Of a stretch of DNA of 64,000 nucleotides, positions 52,423-60,901 are shown piece after piece. This DNA comes from Methylobacterium sp. 2A (GTDB taxonomy: Bacteria; Pseudomonadota; Alphaproteobacteria; Rhizobiales; Beijerinckiaceae): the NCBI RefSeq assembly GCF_009806555.1, contig NZ_VUOK01000003.1, forward strand, positions 124,001 to 188,000, given 5' to 3'. Both the position numbers and the translations under genes were made by a program. Under the pieces are notes generated by a model. It was not told the DNA's origin, did no database searches, and saw only the letters and a program-made list of their open reading frames with translations. Every line of letters begins with the position of its first letter. Position 1 is the first letter of the stretch.

Positions 52423-53808
52423 TCAGGGCCTGTTCCTCGCGCTCGATGAGGGTGGCAGCAGAAGACAGGCCAGCACACCGATGGTCGCTGCAGCCGCAGC
52501 AACTCCAAAAGGCCATGCGAAACCGGTGACATCGAGACGTGACGCCGTGAGAGCACCCAGGACTGCGACACCGAGCGCGAACCCAGCTTGTCTGGCGATC
52601 ACCGTCAGGGCCGAGGCCATGCCGCTCGCCTCCGGCGGCGCGAGGGCAATCACGGCACCGGAGAGTTGTGGATGGGACAGCGCGGCTCCCATCCCGATCA
52701 GCGCCATTCCGGCGAGGGCGCAGGCACGGGCTGACGTGGCCTCGACAAGCGATGAGAGAGCAAGGGCGGCCCCACCAAGTGCAATCAGCGCCAGTGCCAT
52801 CGTGAAGAGCCGCCGCCATCCCAGGCGCGGCACGAGGCTACCAGCGAGCGGAGGCATGGCGAGCATGGGAAGCGTGGCCACCAGCATTGCCAGCCCGGCT
52901 GTCTCGGCCGTCCAGCCGAAGGCAATGCTCAGAAAGAGGGGGAGGTAAACGAGAACGGCCCAGTAGCCGACCGAGACGGCGAAGAGCAGGGCTGTCACGC
53001 CCATCATGGGGCGGCTTGCAAAGACCGCCGGATCGAGCATCGGCCGTGGCTGCCTGCGCTGCCGGATGGCGAACAATGCAGCAAGTCCGACCCCGGTGCC
53101 GAGCCCGAACGCTAGGGGAACTGGCGCATCATGGGCTTCCAATATGGTTTCGATAAGCAACGCCAGTGCGACGGTCAGAAGTGCAATGCCGAGCCAGTCC
53201 AACGGCTTGTCTGTGTTGTCGCGCTCTTCTGCCACGAGGCGCGGCACCATCAGCGCGATCAGCATGCACAGTGGCAGGTTGAAGAGGAAAATCCAGCGCC
53301 AACCCAGGCCGGCCCCGATGACGCCGCCGAGGCTCGGCCCCAGCGCCATGGCAACTCCGGATGCCATACCGGCGACGCCGAAGGCGCGAGCCCGCGATTC
53401 CGCGGCCGGAAAGGCGGTGGCGATCGAAGCGAAACCCCCGGTCACAAGGAAAGCTGCGGCGGCGCCTTGTGCAGCGCGGGCGATCAAAAAAAGGGGGCTG
53501 TTCCGGGCAAGGCCGCAGGCGAGGGATGCCACCAGAAACCCGATGTTGCCGGCGAGGAGGGTGTGTCGCTTGCCGAAGCGGTCGGCGATGGCACCCGCGA
53601 CGAGGAGGGTCGCGGTGAAGGCGATGCTGTAGGCGTCAATGATCCAGGCCCACTGCGCCACACGGATGCCGAGCGTCGTGCCGATCGACGGCAGGACGAC
53701 CACGACCGATGTCACGTCAAAATTCGTCAGGGCGGCGGCGAAGCCGAGGCTGACCGCAGTCAGGCGGGTCCGACCAGTCCAGGCATCGTTCGCGACGGTG
53801 TGCTGCAT
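52423..53808 (-). CDS. MFS (DHA2-like) drug exporter
   Basis: 461 residues from ATG 53808; ATG 53835 or GTG 53838 are possible. About 14 helices with the MFS loop motif GAIADRFGKRHTLLAG (about 69-84) and motif C-like GPSLGGVIG in helix 5. DHA2-type proton-driven efflux. Diverges from a LysR gene across 97 bp. Codon usage looks less GC-biased than nearby genes, so possibly acquired. Confidence 0.88.
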   Translation of the reverse strand: MQHTVANDAWTGRTRLTAVSLGFAAALTNFDVTSVVVVLPSIGTTLGIRVAQWAWIIDAYSIAFTATLLVAGAIADRFGKRHTLLAGNIGFLVASLACGLARNSPLFLIARAAQGAAAAFLVTGGFASIATAFPAAESRARAFGVAGMASGVAMALGPSLGGVIGAGLGWRWIFLFNLPLCMLIALMVPRLVAEERDNTDKPLDWLGIALLTVALALLIETILEAHDAPVPLAFGLGTGVGLAALFAIRQRRQPRPMLDPAVFASRPMMGVTALLFAVSVGYWAVLVYLPLFLSIAFGWTAETAGLAMLVATLPMLAMPPLAGSLVPRLGWRRLFTMALALIALGGAALALSSLVEATSARACALAGMALIGMGAALSHPQLSGAVIALAPPEASGMASALTVIARQAGFALGVAVLGALTASRLDVTGFAWPFGVAAAAATIGVLACLLLPPSSSARNRP

Positions 53809-53905
53809 GGCCTCGCAATGAGCCGCATGCAGCATCACGGCAAATGAGTATTGCTCCGCAGCGCATGAAGCGATTTAATGCGGTGTGTCTCGGATCCCGT
53901 CGCGC

Positions 53906-54856
53906 ATGCCCCCATTTGCGGGCCTCCTCGCCTTCGAGGCTGTGCTGCGACACGGCAGCATGACGTTGGCCGGCGATGAACTGGGTCTCACGCAGAGCGC
54001 CGTCAGCCACCGCATCCGAGCCCTGGAAGATTTCTTCGGCGTCGCCCTGCTCGAACGGCTCAACCCGGGCCTGCGCGTGACCGAGGCGGGTGGGAGACTC
54101 GCCCAGGAACTTGGCCCGTTGCTCGGGACGCTCGCGGGCATGCACCGGCGAATCGCCGGGCGAACAGGACTGCGCGTCTTCCGGCTTGGTCTCAGCACAG
54201 CCCTGTTGGCTTGGTGGCTGTCGCCCCGCTTGCCCGCCCTCTGCGGCGGCTTCCCGGATCTGTCTGTCGAGGTCGTGACGTGGGATACGGCCGCCGAGGC
54301 CGCGTGTGTCGACGTCGATCTCGCCCTGCTCTGGTTGCCGCAGGCCAATGGAGTGGAGGGCGCGTGCGCGCTGCCATTCCCAATCGAGAGCGTCTTCCCC
54401 GTGGCTGCGCCGGGGCTACTGAGCACCCTATGCCCCGGCCAGGATTGGCGAGCGCTGCCGCTGCTCGCGAAGGGACGCAGGGGCGAAGAGACGGGACGGG
54501 AATGGTCTTGGTCGACTTGGTTGCAGGGTGACCCTGGTCACGAGGCGATCCGCTTCCGAGACATCGGCAGCTCCCTCCAGGCGGCGGTGGATGGGAACGG
54601 TGTGGCGTTGGCGCGCTCGCTCCTCGCCGCCGATGCGCTGCGTCAGCGCCGGCTGACGCGGCTGACGCGGCTGACCGGCTCGGATGAGATGCAAGCCTGC
54701 TCGAAGAGACAGATTGCGCGGTGGCGTGACATCCAGGATTCGACGGCCGAGCGCATGGCCACATGGCTTGTCTTATCGGCAGGACAATCCGTCCCTGTCA
54801 GCAATCAAGTGCCGTTGCCACAGCTTAGCACGCCGGTTCCAACGCCATTTCGCTAA
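53906..54856 (+). CDS. LysR-family regulator of the divergent MFS exporter
   Basis: 316 residues from ATG 53906 (MPPFAGLLAFEAVLRHGSM); a GTG at 53885 would add seven. HTH MTLAGDELGLTQSAVSHRIRALEDFFGVALLERLNPGLR (about 19-57), then a GcvA-like effector domain. Contains a short RLT triplet repeat (RLTRLTRLTG) near residue 250. Placed to control the MFS exporter; ligand unknown. Confidence 0.9.
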   Translation: MPPFAGLLAFEAVLRHGSMTLAGDELGLTQSAVSHRIRALEDFFGVALLERLNPGLRVTEAGGRLAQELGPLLGTLAGMHRRIAGRTGLRVFRLGLSTALLAWWLSPRLPALCGGFPDLSVEVVTWDTAAEAACVDVDLALLWLPQANGVEGACALPFPIESVFPVAAPGLLSTLCPGQDWRALPLLAKGRRGEETGREWSWSTWLQGDPGHEAIRFRDIGSSLQAAVDGNGVALARSLLAADALRQRRLTRLTRLTGSDEMQACSKRQIARWRDIQDSTAERMATWLVLSAGQSVPVSNQVPLPQLSTPVPTPFR

Positions 54857-55119
54857 ACTGCCTTCGACTTTCAATTGAACCCTAAAACGAGCTGTGCGGC
54901 TGAGAGGGCAGTCCGTGCAGGCGCAGGACTTTACCAAGGTAGGTAGACCACAGCCGAACCGATTCCGGTATTCAGGACGGCTCCCACGCCAAGCAGCCCT
55001 CGCCCACGCGTGATCCCCGCTGGCGCCCCCGGCCCCCGATCGTGCTATGGCCGTAGCGGTTTGCCCGCGGGGGCACGCGGGGAGCGGTCCCGCGCGGGAT
55101 CGAGTGCGGAACGGGACCA

Positions 55120-58100
55120 TTGCGTGATCTTCTGACCGCGCTGGCGGGCGCCGTCATCCTGGTTCTCGTGGCGGCGCTCGCCGTCCCGCCCTTCGTGGAT
55201 TGGCAGGCCCATCGTGCCCTGGTCGATCGGGCGATCGCCCGCTCGCTCGGCATCCCGGCGCGGACCGACGGGCGGATCGAGGTCCGGCTCCTGCCCTCGC
55301 CGCGGCTGCGCGTCGACCGGCTCCATCTCGGGACCGATCCGGAGCGCCCGACCCTTGATGCCCGGTTCGTCAAGGCCGAGGTGGCGCTCGCGCCGCTCCT
55401 GAAGGGCGAGTTCCGCTTCACCGAGACCCGGATCGGCCGGGCCGAGATCAAGCTCCCGCTCGCCGGCCCTGATGCCCTGAAGCTGCCCCCTGATCTCGGC
55501 GAATCCCTGCGCGGGCGCGACTTCGCCATCGAGGCGCTGCACGTCCAGCAATTCCTCGTCACCACCCAGGTGCCGGCGACCGGCCGGACCGACCAGTTCT
55601 ACGCGCAGGATCTCACCCTCCAGGCGCCGGCCCTCGTCGGGCCCTGGCGCGTCGAGGGCACGAGCGGCGGCGTCCCGTTCCGGGCCGTCAGCGGCACGCC
55701 GGGGCCGGACGGGCGGCTCGCGGTCAAGATCTCGGGCGGCGGCGATGCCCATCCGCGCTTCGAGGCGGATGCGCGGTTCGGCCTCGTCCCGCAGGAGGCC
55801 GGCGGGGCCGTCCAGGTCGAATCCGAAGGCACCGCCCGCCTCGTCGTCGGCCCGCCCACCCAGGCCGCGGGGGCCTACCTGCCATTTTCCTTGAACAGCG
55901 CGTTCAAGGCCCGGGGCGCGCAGGTGCGGTTCGAGGGGGTGGACCTCGCCATCGATCCGGGCGGGCGCACCCTGCGGCTCGGCGGCACCGGCCGGCTCGA
56001 CCTGCGCCAGTGGCGCGCCGGCCTGAGCCTGGAGGCCCGCCGCCTCGACCTCGACGCCTTCCTGGCCTCGACCGAGGGACAGAACCTGATCGCCCGCGGC
56101 CTGCCGAGCTGGGGCGGCGCGCTGCCGGCGATGCTCGACCTCGATCTGGCCGTCGGCAGCGCCGTGCTCGGGGGCGACGAATGGTCGAACCTCGCGCTCA
56201 CCGGCACTCTGGAGCGGGCGGGCGGCCTGCTGCTGCGCCGTTTCTCGGTCAGCGGCCCGGCGGACTCGACCCTCAGCGTCAATGGGCAGGTCGAGACGGC
56301 CCCGTTCCGCCTGACCGGCCCGGTGGCGCTCACCGCCCCCGATTCGGATGCGCTGGGCCGCTATCTGCGCCGGCTCGGCCTGGAGGGGCCGCTGACCGCG
56401 CTGCTCGACGGGCGCCGGATCGAGGCGGCTGCCGACCTCTCGGCCGATCCCGCGAGCCTGTCCCTGCGCAACCTGCGCCTTGCCCTGGGCCCGGCCCGGA
56501 TCACCGGGAATGCCCGCTACACGGCCGCGGAGGCCGGGGCGCGTGGCCGGTTTGACGCGCAGATCCGGGCGAACGGCATCGACATCGCGGCCCTGCCGCC
56601 CCTCGGCACGACCCTCGGGACCCTGCGCGACCTCGACCTCGCCCTGACCCTGGAGGCCCGGGACGTCCGCTACGGGACCATCGGCTCCGGCAACGGCACC
56701 ATCGCGGCCAGCATCCAGACTGACGGCGCCAGCGTCATGGTCGACAGCCTCGCGGTGACCGACCTCGCGGGGGCGAGCGCGACGCTGTCCGGCCGGATCG
56801 GCGCGGACGGGACGGGCCGCGTCTCGGGCCGCCTGAAGGCCCCGGTGGCGGCGCCGCTGCTCGGCCTGCTCGAACGGGTCTGGGTCGGCGAATTGCGCCT
56901 GCTGCCGGCCTTCCTGAAGGATGCACCCCTCGACCTCGCCGTCACCCTCGACCGGGAGGGCGGTGCCGCCGAAGCCCTTCGGACCCAGGCGAAGGGCAGC
57001 GCCGGCGGCGGCACCCTCGACCTGACCCTGGCGAGCCGCGGGGCGCGGATCGAGGGCGGCACCGCCGCGCTGAGTACGGCCCGGGCCGGAACGTGGTTCG
57101 GGCGAACCGACATCCCGGGCCTCCAGCAGCCCGCCGAATTGCACCTGAGCGCCGAACGGCCGGACGGAGCGGCGCTGGCCGTCACCGCCAACGGGACCGT
57201 GGCGGGGTTACGGATCGCGACCGCCCGGCCGATCCTGATCGGCACCGACGCGCTGCCCACCGGCGGCGTGGTCCGGGCCGACGCGGCCGATCTCGCGCCG
57301 TTCCTGGCGCTGGCCGGCGCCGCGCGCCTGCCGCCCGGCGCGTGGCCGGCCGATCTGACCGTCACGCTCTCCAGGGAGGGAGGCGACAGCGCCGCCGCGC
57401 TCGCCGGGCAGATCGCGGGATCCGCCGTAAGCGGGGCATTGGTCCGGTCGCCTGGCGGCGTCCTGCGCGGCCGCCTCACCCTCGACCGGTTGTCGCTGCC
57501 GCAGGTGATGGACGCCCTCCTGCTCCCGGTTCAGGAGAATGGGCGGTTCGGGCCGCCGGCCCATCCCCCCGCGCTCACCCTCGATGCCCGCATCGCCAAG
57601 CTGGATCTCGGCCGCGGCCTCACGGCGACGGACGCGGCCGTGGCGCTCGCCCTGTCGGATTCCAGCCTGACCCTGCGCGACCTGACGGCCAAGCTCGGCG
57701 GCGGCCGGATCGCGGGCTCCGCCACGGTCAGCCGGGCCGGCGCCGGCGCGGCGATCTCGGGCTCCGGGAACCTGGATGACGTGGCGATCGCCGGACTCGG
57801 CGGTGGCCCGATCGGCGGGCGCCTGGATGCGGATCTGCGCTTCTCCACCGCGGCCGAGACGCTGCCCGGCCTCGGCGACGGGCTCTCGGGCAGCGGCACG
57901 CTGACCCTCAAGGACCTGCGCATCCCGGCGGCCGATCCGGGGGCGGCGGGTCGCGCCCTCGCCCAGGCGGTGGAGATCGACGATCCGCTGCGTGAGGGGC
58001 GCCTTCAGGCCCTGGTCGCGGAGGAACTCGGCAAGGCGGCGGCGCAGGCGGCCGGACCTGCGCGCGCCGCCGCCACGATCGTGGGCGGGATTCTGCGGGC

Positions 58101-58542
58101 CGGCCCCCTCACCGTCGATTTCGGGCCCGCCCGCTGGGCCGGCACGATCGGCTACGACCTGCGCAGCGCCCGCCTCGACGCCCGCGGAACGCTCACGGGC
58201 GGACCTGTGCCCCGGGGCTGGAGTGCCGGCCCGCCGGCGATCCAGCTCGGTCTGGCGGGGCCGCTCGCCGCCCCCGAACAGGTGCTCGATGTCGGCGCCC
58301 TGTCGAACGGGCTCGCGGCCTTCGTGCTCCAGCGTGAATTGGAGACGATCGAATTGACGGAGGCCGATCAGGTCGAGCGGCAGCGGCGGCGCAATCGCAT
58401 CGAGATGGACAAGGCGCGGGCCGCCGCCCTCAAGGCGGCTGCCGAGAAGGCCGCCGCGGAGGAGGCGGCGCGTCGGGCAAGAATTCTCGGGGAGGGGGCG
58501 ATGAGTGGCGAGGGGCAGCAGCAGCCTGCGGCTGGGCCGTAA
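55120..58542 (+). CDS. AsmA-family protein
   Basis: 1140 residues from a TTG at 55120. One N-terminal transmembrane helix (LLTALAGAVILVLVAALAVPPFV), then AsmA-type DUF3971/AsmA domains: RIEVRLLPSPRLRVDRLHLG (52-71), repeated VKAEVALAPLLKGEFRFTETRIGRAEIKLP-type beta segments, and AsmA_2 features such as DLTAKLGGGRIAGSATVSR and GSGTLTLKDLRI. It ends in a charged coil (EKAAAEEAARRARIL). Large AsmA proteins form bridge-like structures for phospholipid transport between membranes. Confidence 0.9.
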   Translation: MRDLLTALAGAVILVLVAALAVPPFVDWQAHRALVDRAIARSLGIPARTDGRIEVRLLPSPRLRVDRLHLGTDPERPTLDARFVKAEVALAPLLKGEFRFTETRIGRAEIKLPLAGPDALKLPPDLGESLRGRDFAIEALHVQQFLVTTQVPATGRTDQFYAQDLTLQAPALVGPWRVEGTSGGVPFRAVSGTPGPDGRLAVKISGGGDAHPRFEADARFGLVPQEAGGAVQVESEGTARLVVGPPTQAAGAYLPFSLNSAFKARGAQVRFEGVDLAIDPGGRTLRLGGTGRLDLRQWRAGLSLEARRLDLDAFLASTEGQNLIARGLPSWGGALPAMLDLDLAVGSAVLGGDEWSNLALTGTLERAGGLLLRRFSVSGPADSTLSVNGQVETAPFRLTGPVALTAPDSDALGRYLRRLGLEGPLTALLDGRRIEAAADLSADPASLSLRNLRLALGPARITGNARYTAAEAGARGRFDAQIRANGIDIAALPPLGTTLGTLRDLDLALTLEARDVRYGTIGSGNGTIAASIQTDGASVMVDSLAVTDLAGASATLSGRIGADGTGRVSGRLKAPVAAPLLGLLERVWVGELRLLPAFLKDAPLDLAVTLDREGGAAEALRTQAKGSAGGGTLDLTLASRGARIEGGTAALSTARAGTWFGRTDIPGLQQPAELHLSAERPDGAALAVTANGTVAGLRIATARPILIGTDALPTGGVVRADAADLAPFLALAGAARLPPGAWPADLTVTLSREGGDSAAALAGQIAGSAVSGALVRSPGGVLRGRLTLDRLSLPQVMDALLLPVQENGRFGPPAHPPALTLDARIAKLDLGRGLTATDAAVALALSDSSLTLRDLTAKLGGGRIAGSATVSRAGAGAAISGSGNLDDVAIAGLGGGPIGGRLDADLRFSTAAETLPGLGDGLSGSGTLTLKDLRIPAADPGAAGRALAQAVEIDDPLREGRLQALVAEELGKAAAQAAGPARAAATIVGGILRAGPLTVDFGPARWAGTIGYDLRSARLDARGTLTGGPVPRGWSAGPPAIQLGLAGPLAAPEQVLDVGALSNGLAAFVLQRELETIELTEADQVERQRRRNRIEMDKARAAALKAAAEKAAAEEAARRARILGEGAMSGEGQQQPAAGP

Positions 58543-58658
58543 GCGTTCACTCTACCGCATGGTTATGAATTTCAGACGCGCGTCAGCGCTCTGACCTGTT
58601 GCTCCAATGAGAGGGCGATTACGAACTTTACAAAAGCGCAGAACGAGCGATCAAAGGC

Positions 58659-59378
58659 CTAGGCGTCGATGAGGCTTTCGCCCAGAAACCAGAGGGCGTG
58701 CCAGTCATCGTTCACGACTGCGATCTGACGCATCACCGAGCGTAGAAGATGGCGTCGGCGTGGCAGCGGACGGAACGACAGATCCACGCCCAATTCCTTT
58801 TCGACCGCCCGGACGAAGGGCTTGGTGCAGTCTTTGGCGATATGGGCGAACCCGTCACTATAGCGGAGCTTCAATGAAGCGTCGCGCGCATAATAAATCT
58901 TCGGAATTGGGATGAAGTGAAAGCCGGCCTCGCCTGCGCGCAATTTCAATGCTTCGTTCAGAAGGTACCACACCACGAGCCGGTCGCGCAGGGGGCCGTG
59001 CGGTTGCTGCGCATGGGCTCCGCGCGGGGGATTAAATGGCGGGACGACCCCGAGGAGGCTGACTCTCGGTCGGGGCTCGAGAGCATCGAGTGCAGCGTGC
59101 AGGGCCGCAAAGTAGCGGTCAGCGAGATCGGTGACGGCCTCCTGGTACGTCCATCCCTTCTCACCAGCCACGCGGATCAGATGCCGGCGCACGTCGATCT
59201 CACCGAAGACGAAGATGTAGTCGTCGCCTGGAGCGGGTTTGATCGAGGCAAGCAGTTGTTGCACGCCGTCGCGGCCAGCGCGGTGCATAGTATGGCCTGG
59301 CAGGCAGTAAGCTGTCGCGGCCCCTGCGCGCGCAAAAAGATATTGTCCATGGCTATCGCCGAAGACGTAGACAGACAT
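58659..59378 (-). CDS. SGNH/GDSL-like hydrolase-fold protein
   Basis: 239 residues from ATG 59378. Opens SVYVFGDSHGQYLF, a GDS(H) nucleophile block, and has FVFGEIDVRRHLI (block III-like, Asp in place of the usual Asn) and a C-terminal HALWFLGESLIDA. Block V (DxxH) is not evident. The gene is AT-richer than the rest of the window and lies next to a broken IS element, suggesting acquisition. It may work on surface polysaccharide or an acyl ester, or be a non-catalytic relative. Confidence 0.65.
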   Translation of the reverse strand: MSVYVFGDSHGQYLFARAGAATAYCLPGHTMHRAGRDGVQQLLASIKPAPGDDYIFVFGEIDVRRHLIRVAGEKGWTYQEAVTDLADRYFAALHAALDALEPRPRVSLLGVVPPFNPPRGAHAQQPHGPLRDRLVVWYLLNEALKLRAGEAGFHFIPIPKIYYARDASLKLRYSDGFAHIAKDCTKPFVRAVEKELGVDLSFRPLPRRRHLLRSVMRQIAVVNDDWHALWFLGESLIDA

Positions 59379-59820
59379 GACAAATACTCTCATTAGTTAA
59401 GATAAATTGTGACTGCGCTGACTCGGCGCATCTGACTATGCATTGACGCGAAAGAGAGCGTCATAAACGATCTGAATCGGATAAAAATCGAACCACTCGC
59501 GATCACCGATGTCAAGATGATGCCCATCGGTCCGCTATGTGCAGAATTTGACCCGGAATAACTAGAGAAATCTGCCAGATATGTTTGTTTATGTTGAGGG
59601 TATCCGTGGAGTAACTCAAAACTATCTTGTTATATTGCCTGAGTCTGTCACTATAACTTGTGGCTTCGGCGGATGACCTGTTCTTGTTCTTGGACGAGCA
59701 AGGTTTGGCAATCGAACCGTTCATGCCCTGGGGCCGGCCAAGATCGGCGCGCTAGAGTCGTTTCTGCTGGTGTTGCGACGGAGGCGGGGTTGCCGCGTTG
59801 AACGGTGGAGGAGCTGGCAA
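59379..59820. other. AT-rich accessory intergenic region left of the IS630 element
   Basis: About 442 bp of clearly AT-richer DNA (59380-59660), probably acquired. It holds a possible gene fragment (59660-59755). I could not identify the IS terminal inverted repeat, so the left boundary of the element is undefined. Confidence 0.5.
59660..59755 (+). pseudogene. Possible fragment of a YbaK/ProX-type protein
   Basis: A GTG-initiated 31-residue frame reads VASADDLFLFLDEQGLAIE and stops at TAG 59753. The DDLFxFLDxxGIAxE pattern resembles the N-terminus of prolyl-tRNA editing proteins (YbaK/ProX). Nothing else of the domain follows. Resemblance is short, so this may be coincidence. Confidence 0.25.
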
Positions 59821-60160
59821 TGCCATCACCTTTATCAGTCGATCTGCGCGAGCGCGTCGTGGCGGCCGTGACCGAGGGCGCTTCCTTCCATCCGGTCGCG
59901 GCCCGGTTCGGTGTGAGCGAATCGAGCGCCAGCCGGTGGTCGGCACGGTTTGCGCAGGAAGGCCACGTCGCGCCCGACCCGACGCTCAGCGACGATCGCC
60001 TCCCGGTCATCGAGGCGCAGGCCGACCTGATCCTGTCCACCTACGAGGCCCGACCCGAGAGATCTTCCTGTGCGCGTTGCGCGACGTCCTGGCCGCACGG
60101 GGCGTGCAGACCGGCATGAGCGGGCTGTCGCGGTTCTTCGCCCGCCACGGCATCAGCCGT

Positions 60161-60169
60161 AAAAAGGGG
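60161..60169 (+). other. Slippery A5G4 run, candidate programmed -1 frameshift site
   Basis: AAAAAGGGG at the OrfA/OrfB junction. A -1 shift at AAA-AAG joins the OrfA frame to the OrfB frame (giving KKGALNAAEQ), which would allow an OrfAB fusion transposase. Programmed frameshifting is known in some IS630 members. Confidence 0.6.
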
Positions 60170-60617
60170 CTCTGAACGCGGCTGAGCAGGAGCGTGCGGA
60201 TGTGAAAGCCGCGCGCCAAGCCTGGTTCGACGCTCTGCCCGACCTCAACCCCGACACGCTCGTGTTCCTCGACGAGTCCGCGGCCGCCACCAACATGGCC
60301 CGTCGCTACGGACGCGCACCGCGCGGGTCCCGCTGCCGGCTGCGCGTGCTGCAGGGGCACGACAAGACCACGACCGTCATCGCGGCGCTGCGCACCACCG
60401 GCCTGTGCGCGCTCAGCCTCATGGATGGCGCCACGAACGGTGCCCGCTTCCGCAGCACCGTCGCCGACAGCCTCGTCCCGGTGCTGCGAGCCGGCGACAC
60501 CGTGATCCTCGACAACCTGCAGGCCCACAAGGTCGCCGGCGTGCGCGAAGCCATCGAGGCGGCGGGTGCGCGGATCCTCTACCTTCCGCCCTACAGTCCG
60601 AACTTCAATCCGATCGA

Positions 60618-60639
60618 TCCTTCGACAGGCTCAGGATGA
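60618..60639. repeat. 22-bp insertion resembling a dispersed short repeat
   Basis: TCCTTCGACAGGCTCAGGAT plus GA lies exactly inside the NPIE motif of the transposase. Removing it restores ATC-GAG-GAG-ATC and an open IFSKLK frame. It is flanked by GA on both sides, as a 2-bp target duplication would be. The sequence looks like the short TCATCCTGAGCCTGTCGAAGGA-type element that I recall as dispersed in many alphaproteobacterial genomes. Confidence 0.65.
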
Positions 60640-60901
60640 GGAGATCTTTTCCAAGCTGAAGCACCTGCTGCGAACCGCGGCCGCCCGCACCGTGCCCGAC
60701 CTCTGGGACGCCATCCGCGAAGCCTTCACCGGCTTCACCCCGGACGAGTGCCGCCACTGCCTCACAGCCGCCGGTTACGAAGGCGACTTGGCCGTTGCTA
60801 TATGATCGGGCGAAGCTTTAAATCTAAATTAATCCAGAATCGAACTTCAGATACAGAAGGCGGCGCCCATCGCTCGACCCACCACCTGAGGAGGGTTGTA
60901 C

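Larger units (their letters stand above)
59821..60805 (+). mobile_element. IS630-family element with a damaged transposase
   Basis: OrfA (from ATG 59821) is an HTH region: LRERVVAAVTEGASFHPVAARFGVSESSASRW. OrfB carries the DDE catalytic part (VFLDESAAATNM and VILDNLQAHKV), then ILYLPPYSPNFNPI and, after a break, IFSKLKHLLRTAAARTVPDLWDAI. Three disruptions are visible: an extra GA-type 2-bp gain near 60057-60062, the OrfA/OrfB frame change at the AAAAAGGGG run, and a 22-bp insertion at 60618. The terminal inverted repeats were not found. The element appears non-functional. Confidence 0.85.
59821..60805 (+). pseudogene. IS630 transposase, frameshifted and interrupted
   Basis: OrfA reads from 59821 to the GA gain near 60058; the correct frame resumes as EIFLCALRDVLAARGVQTGMSGLSRFFARHGISRKKGL and ends at TGA 60173-60175. 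OrfB follows by -1 slippage at AAAAAG (60161-60166) to give a continuous protein through ALNAAEQERADVKAARQAWFD. A 22-bp insertion then breaks the NPIE motif at the codon for the catalytic Glu. Together the gain and the insertion make it inactive. Confidence 0.85.

Noticed and set aside
55045..57144. Long minus-strand frame antisense to the AsmA gene
   Set aside because: Antisense shadow rich in Arg/Pro/Gln; AsmA features are on the plus strand.
59740..60830. Terminal inverted repeats of the IS630 element
   Set aside because: Comparing the TA-flanked ends on both sides gave only 4-5 matching bases, so no boundary could be supported.
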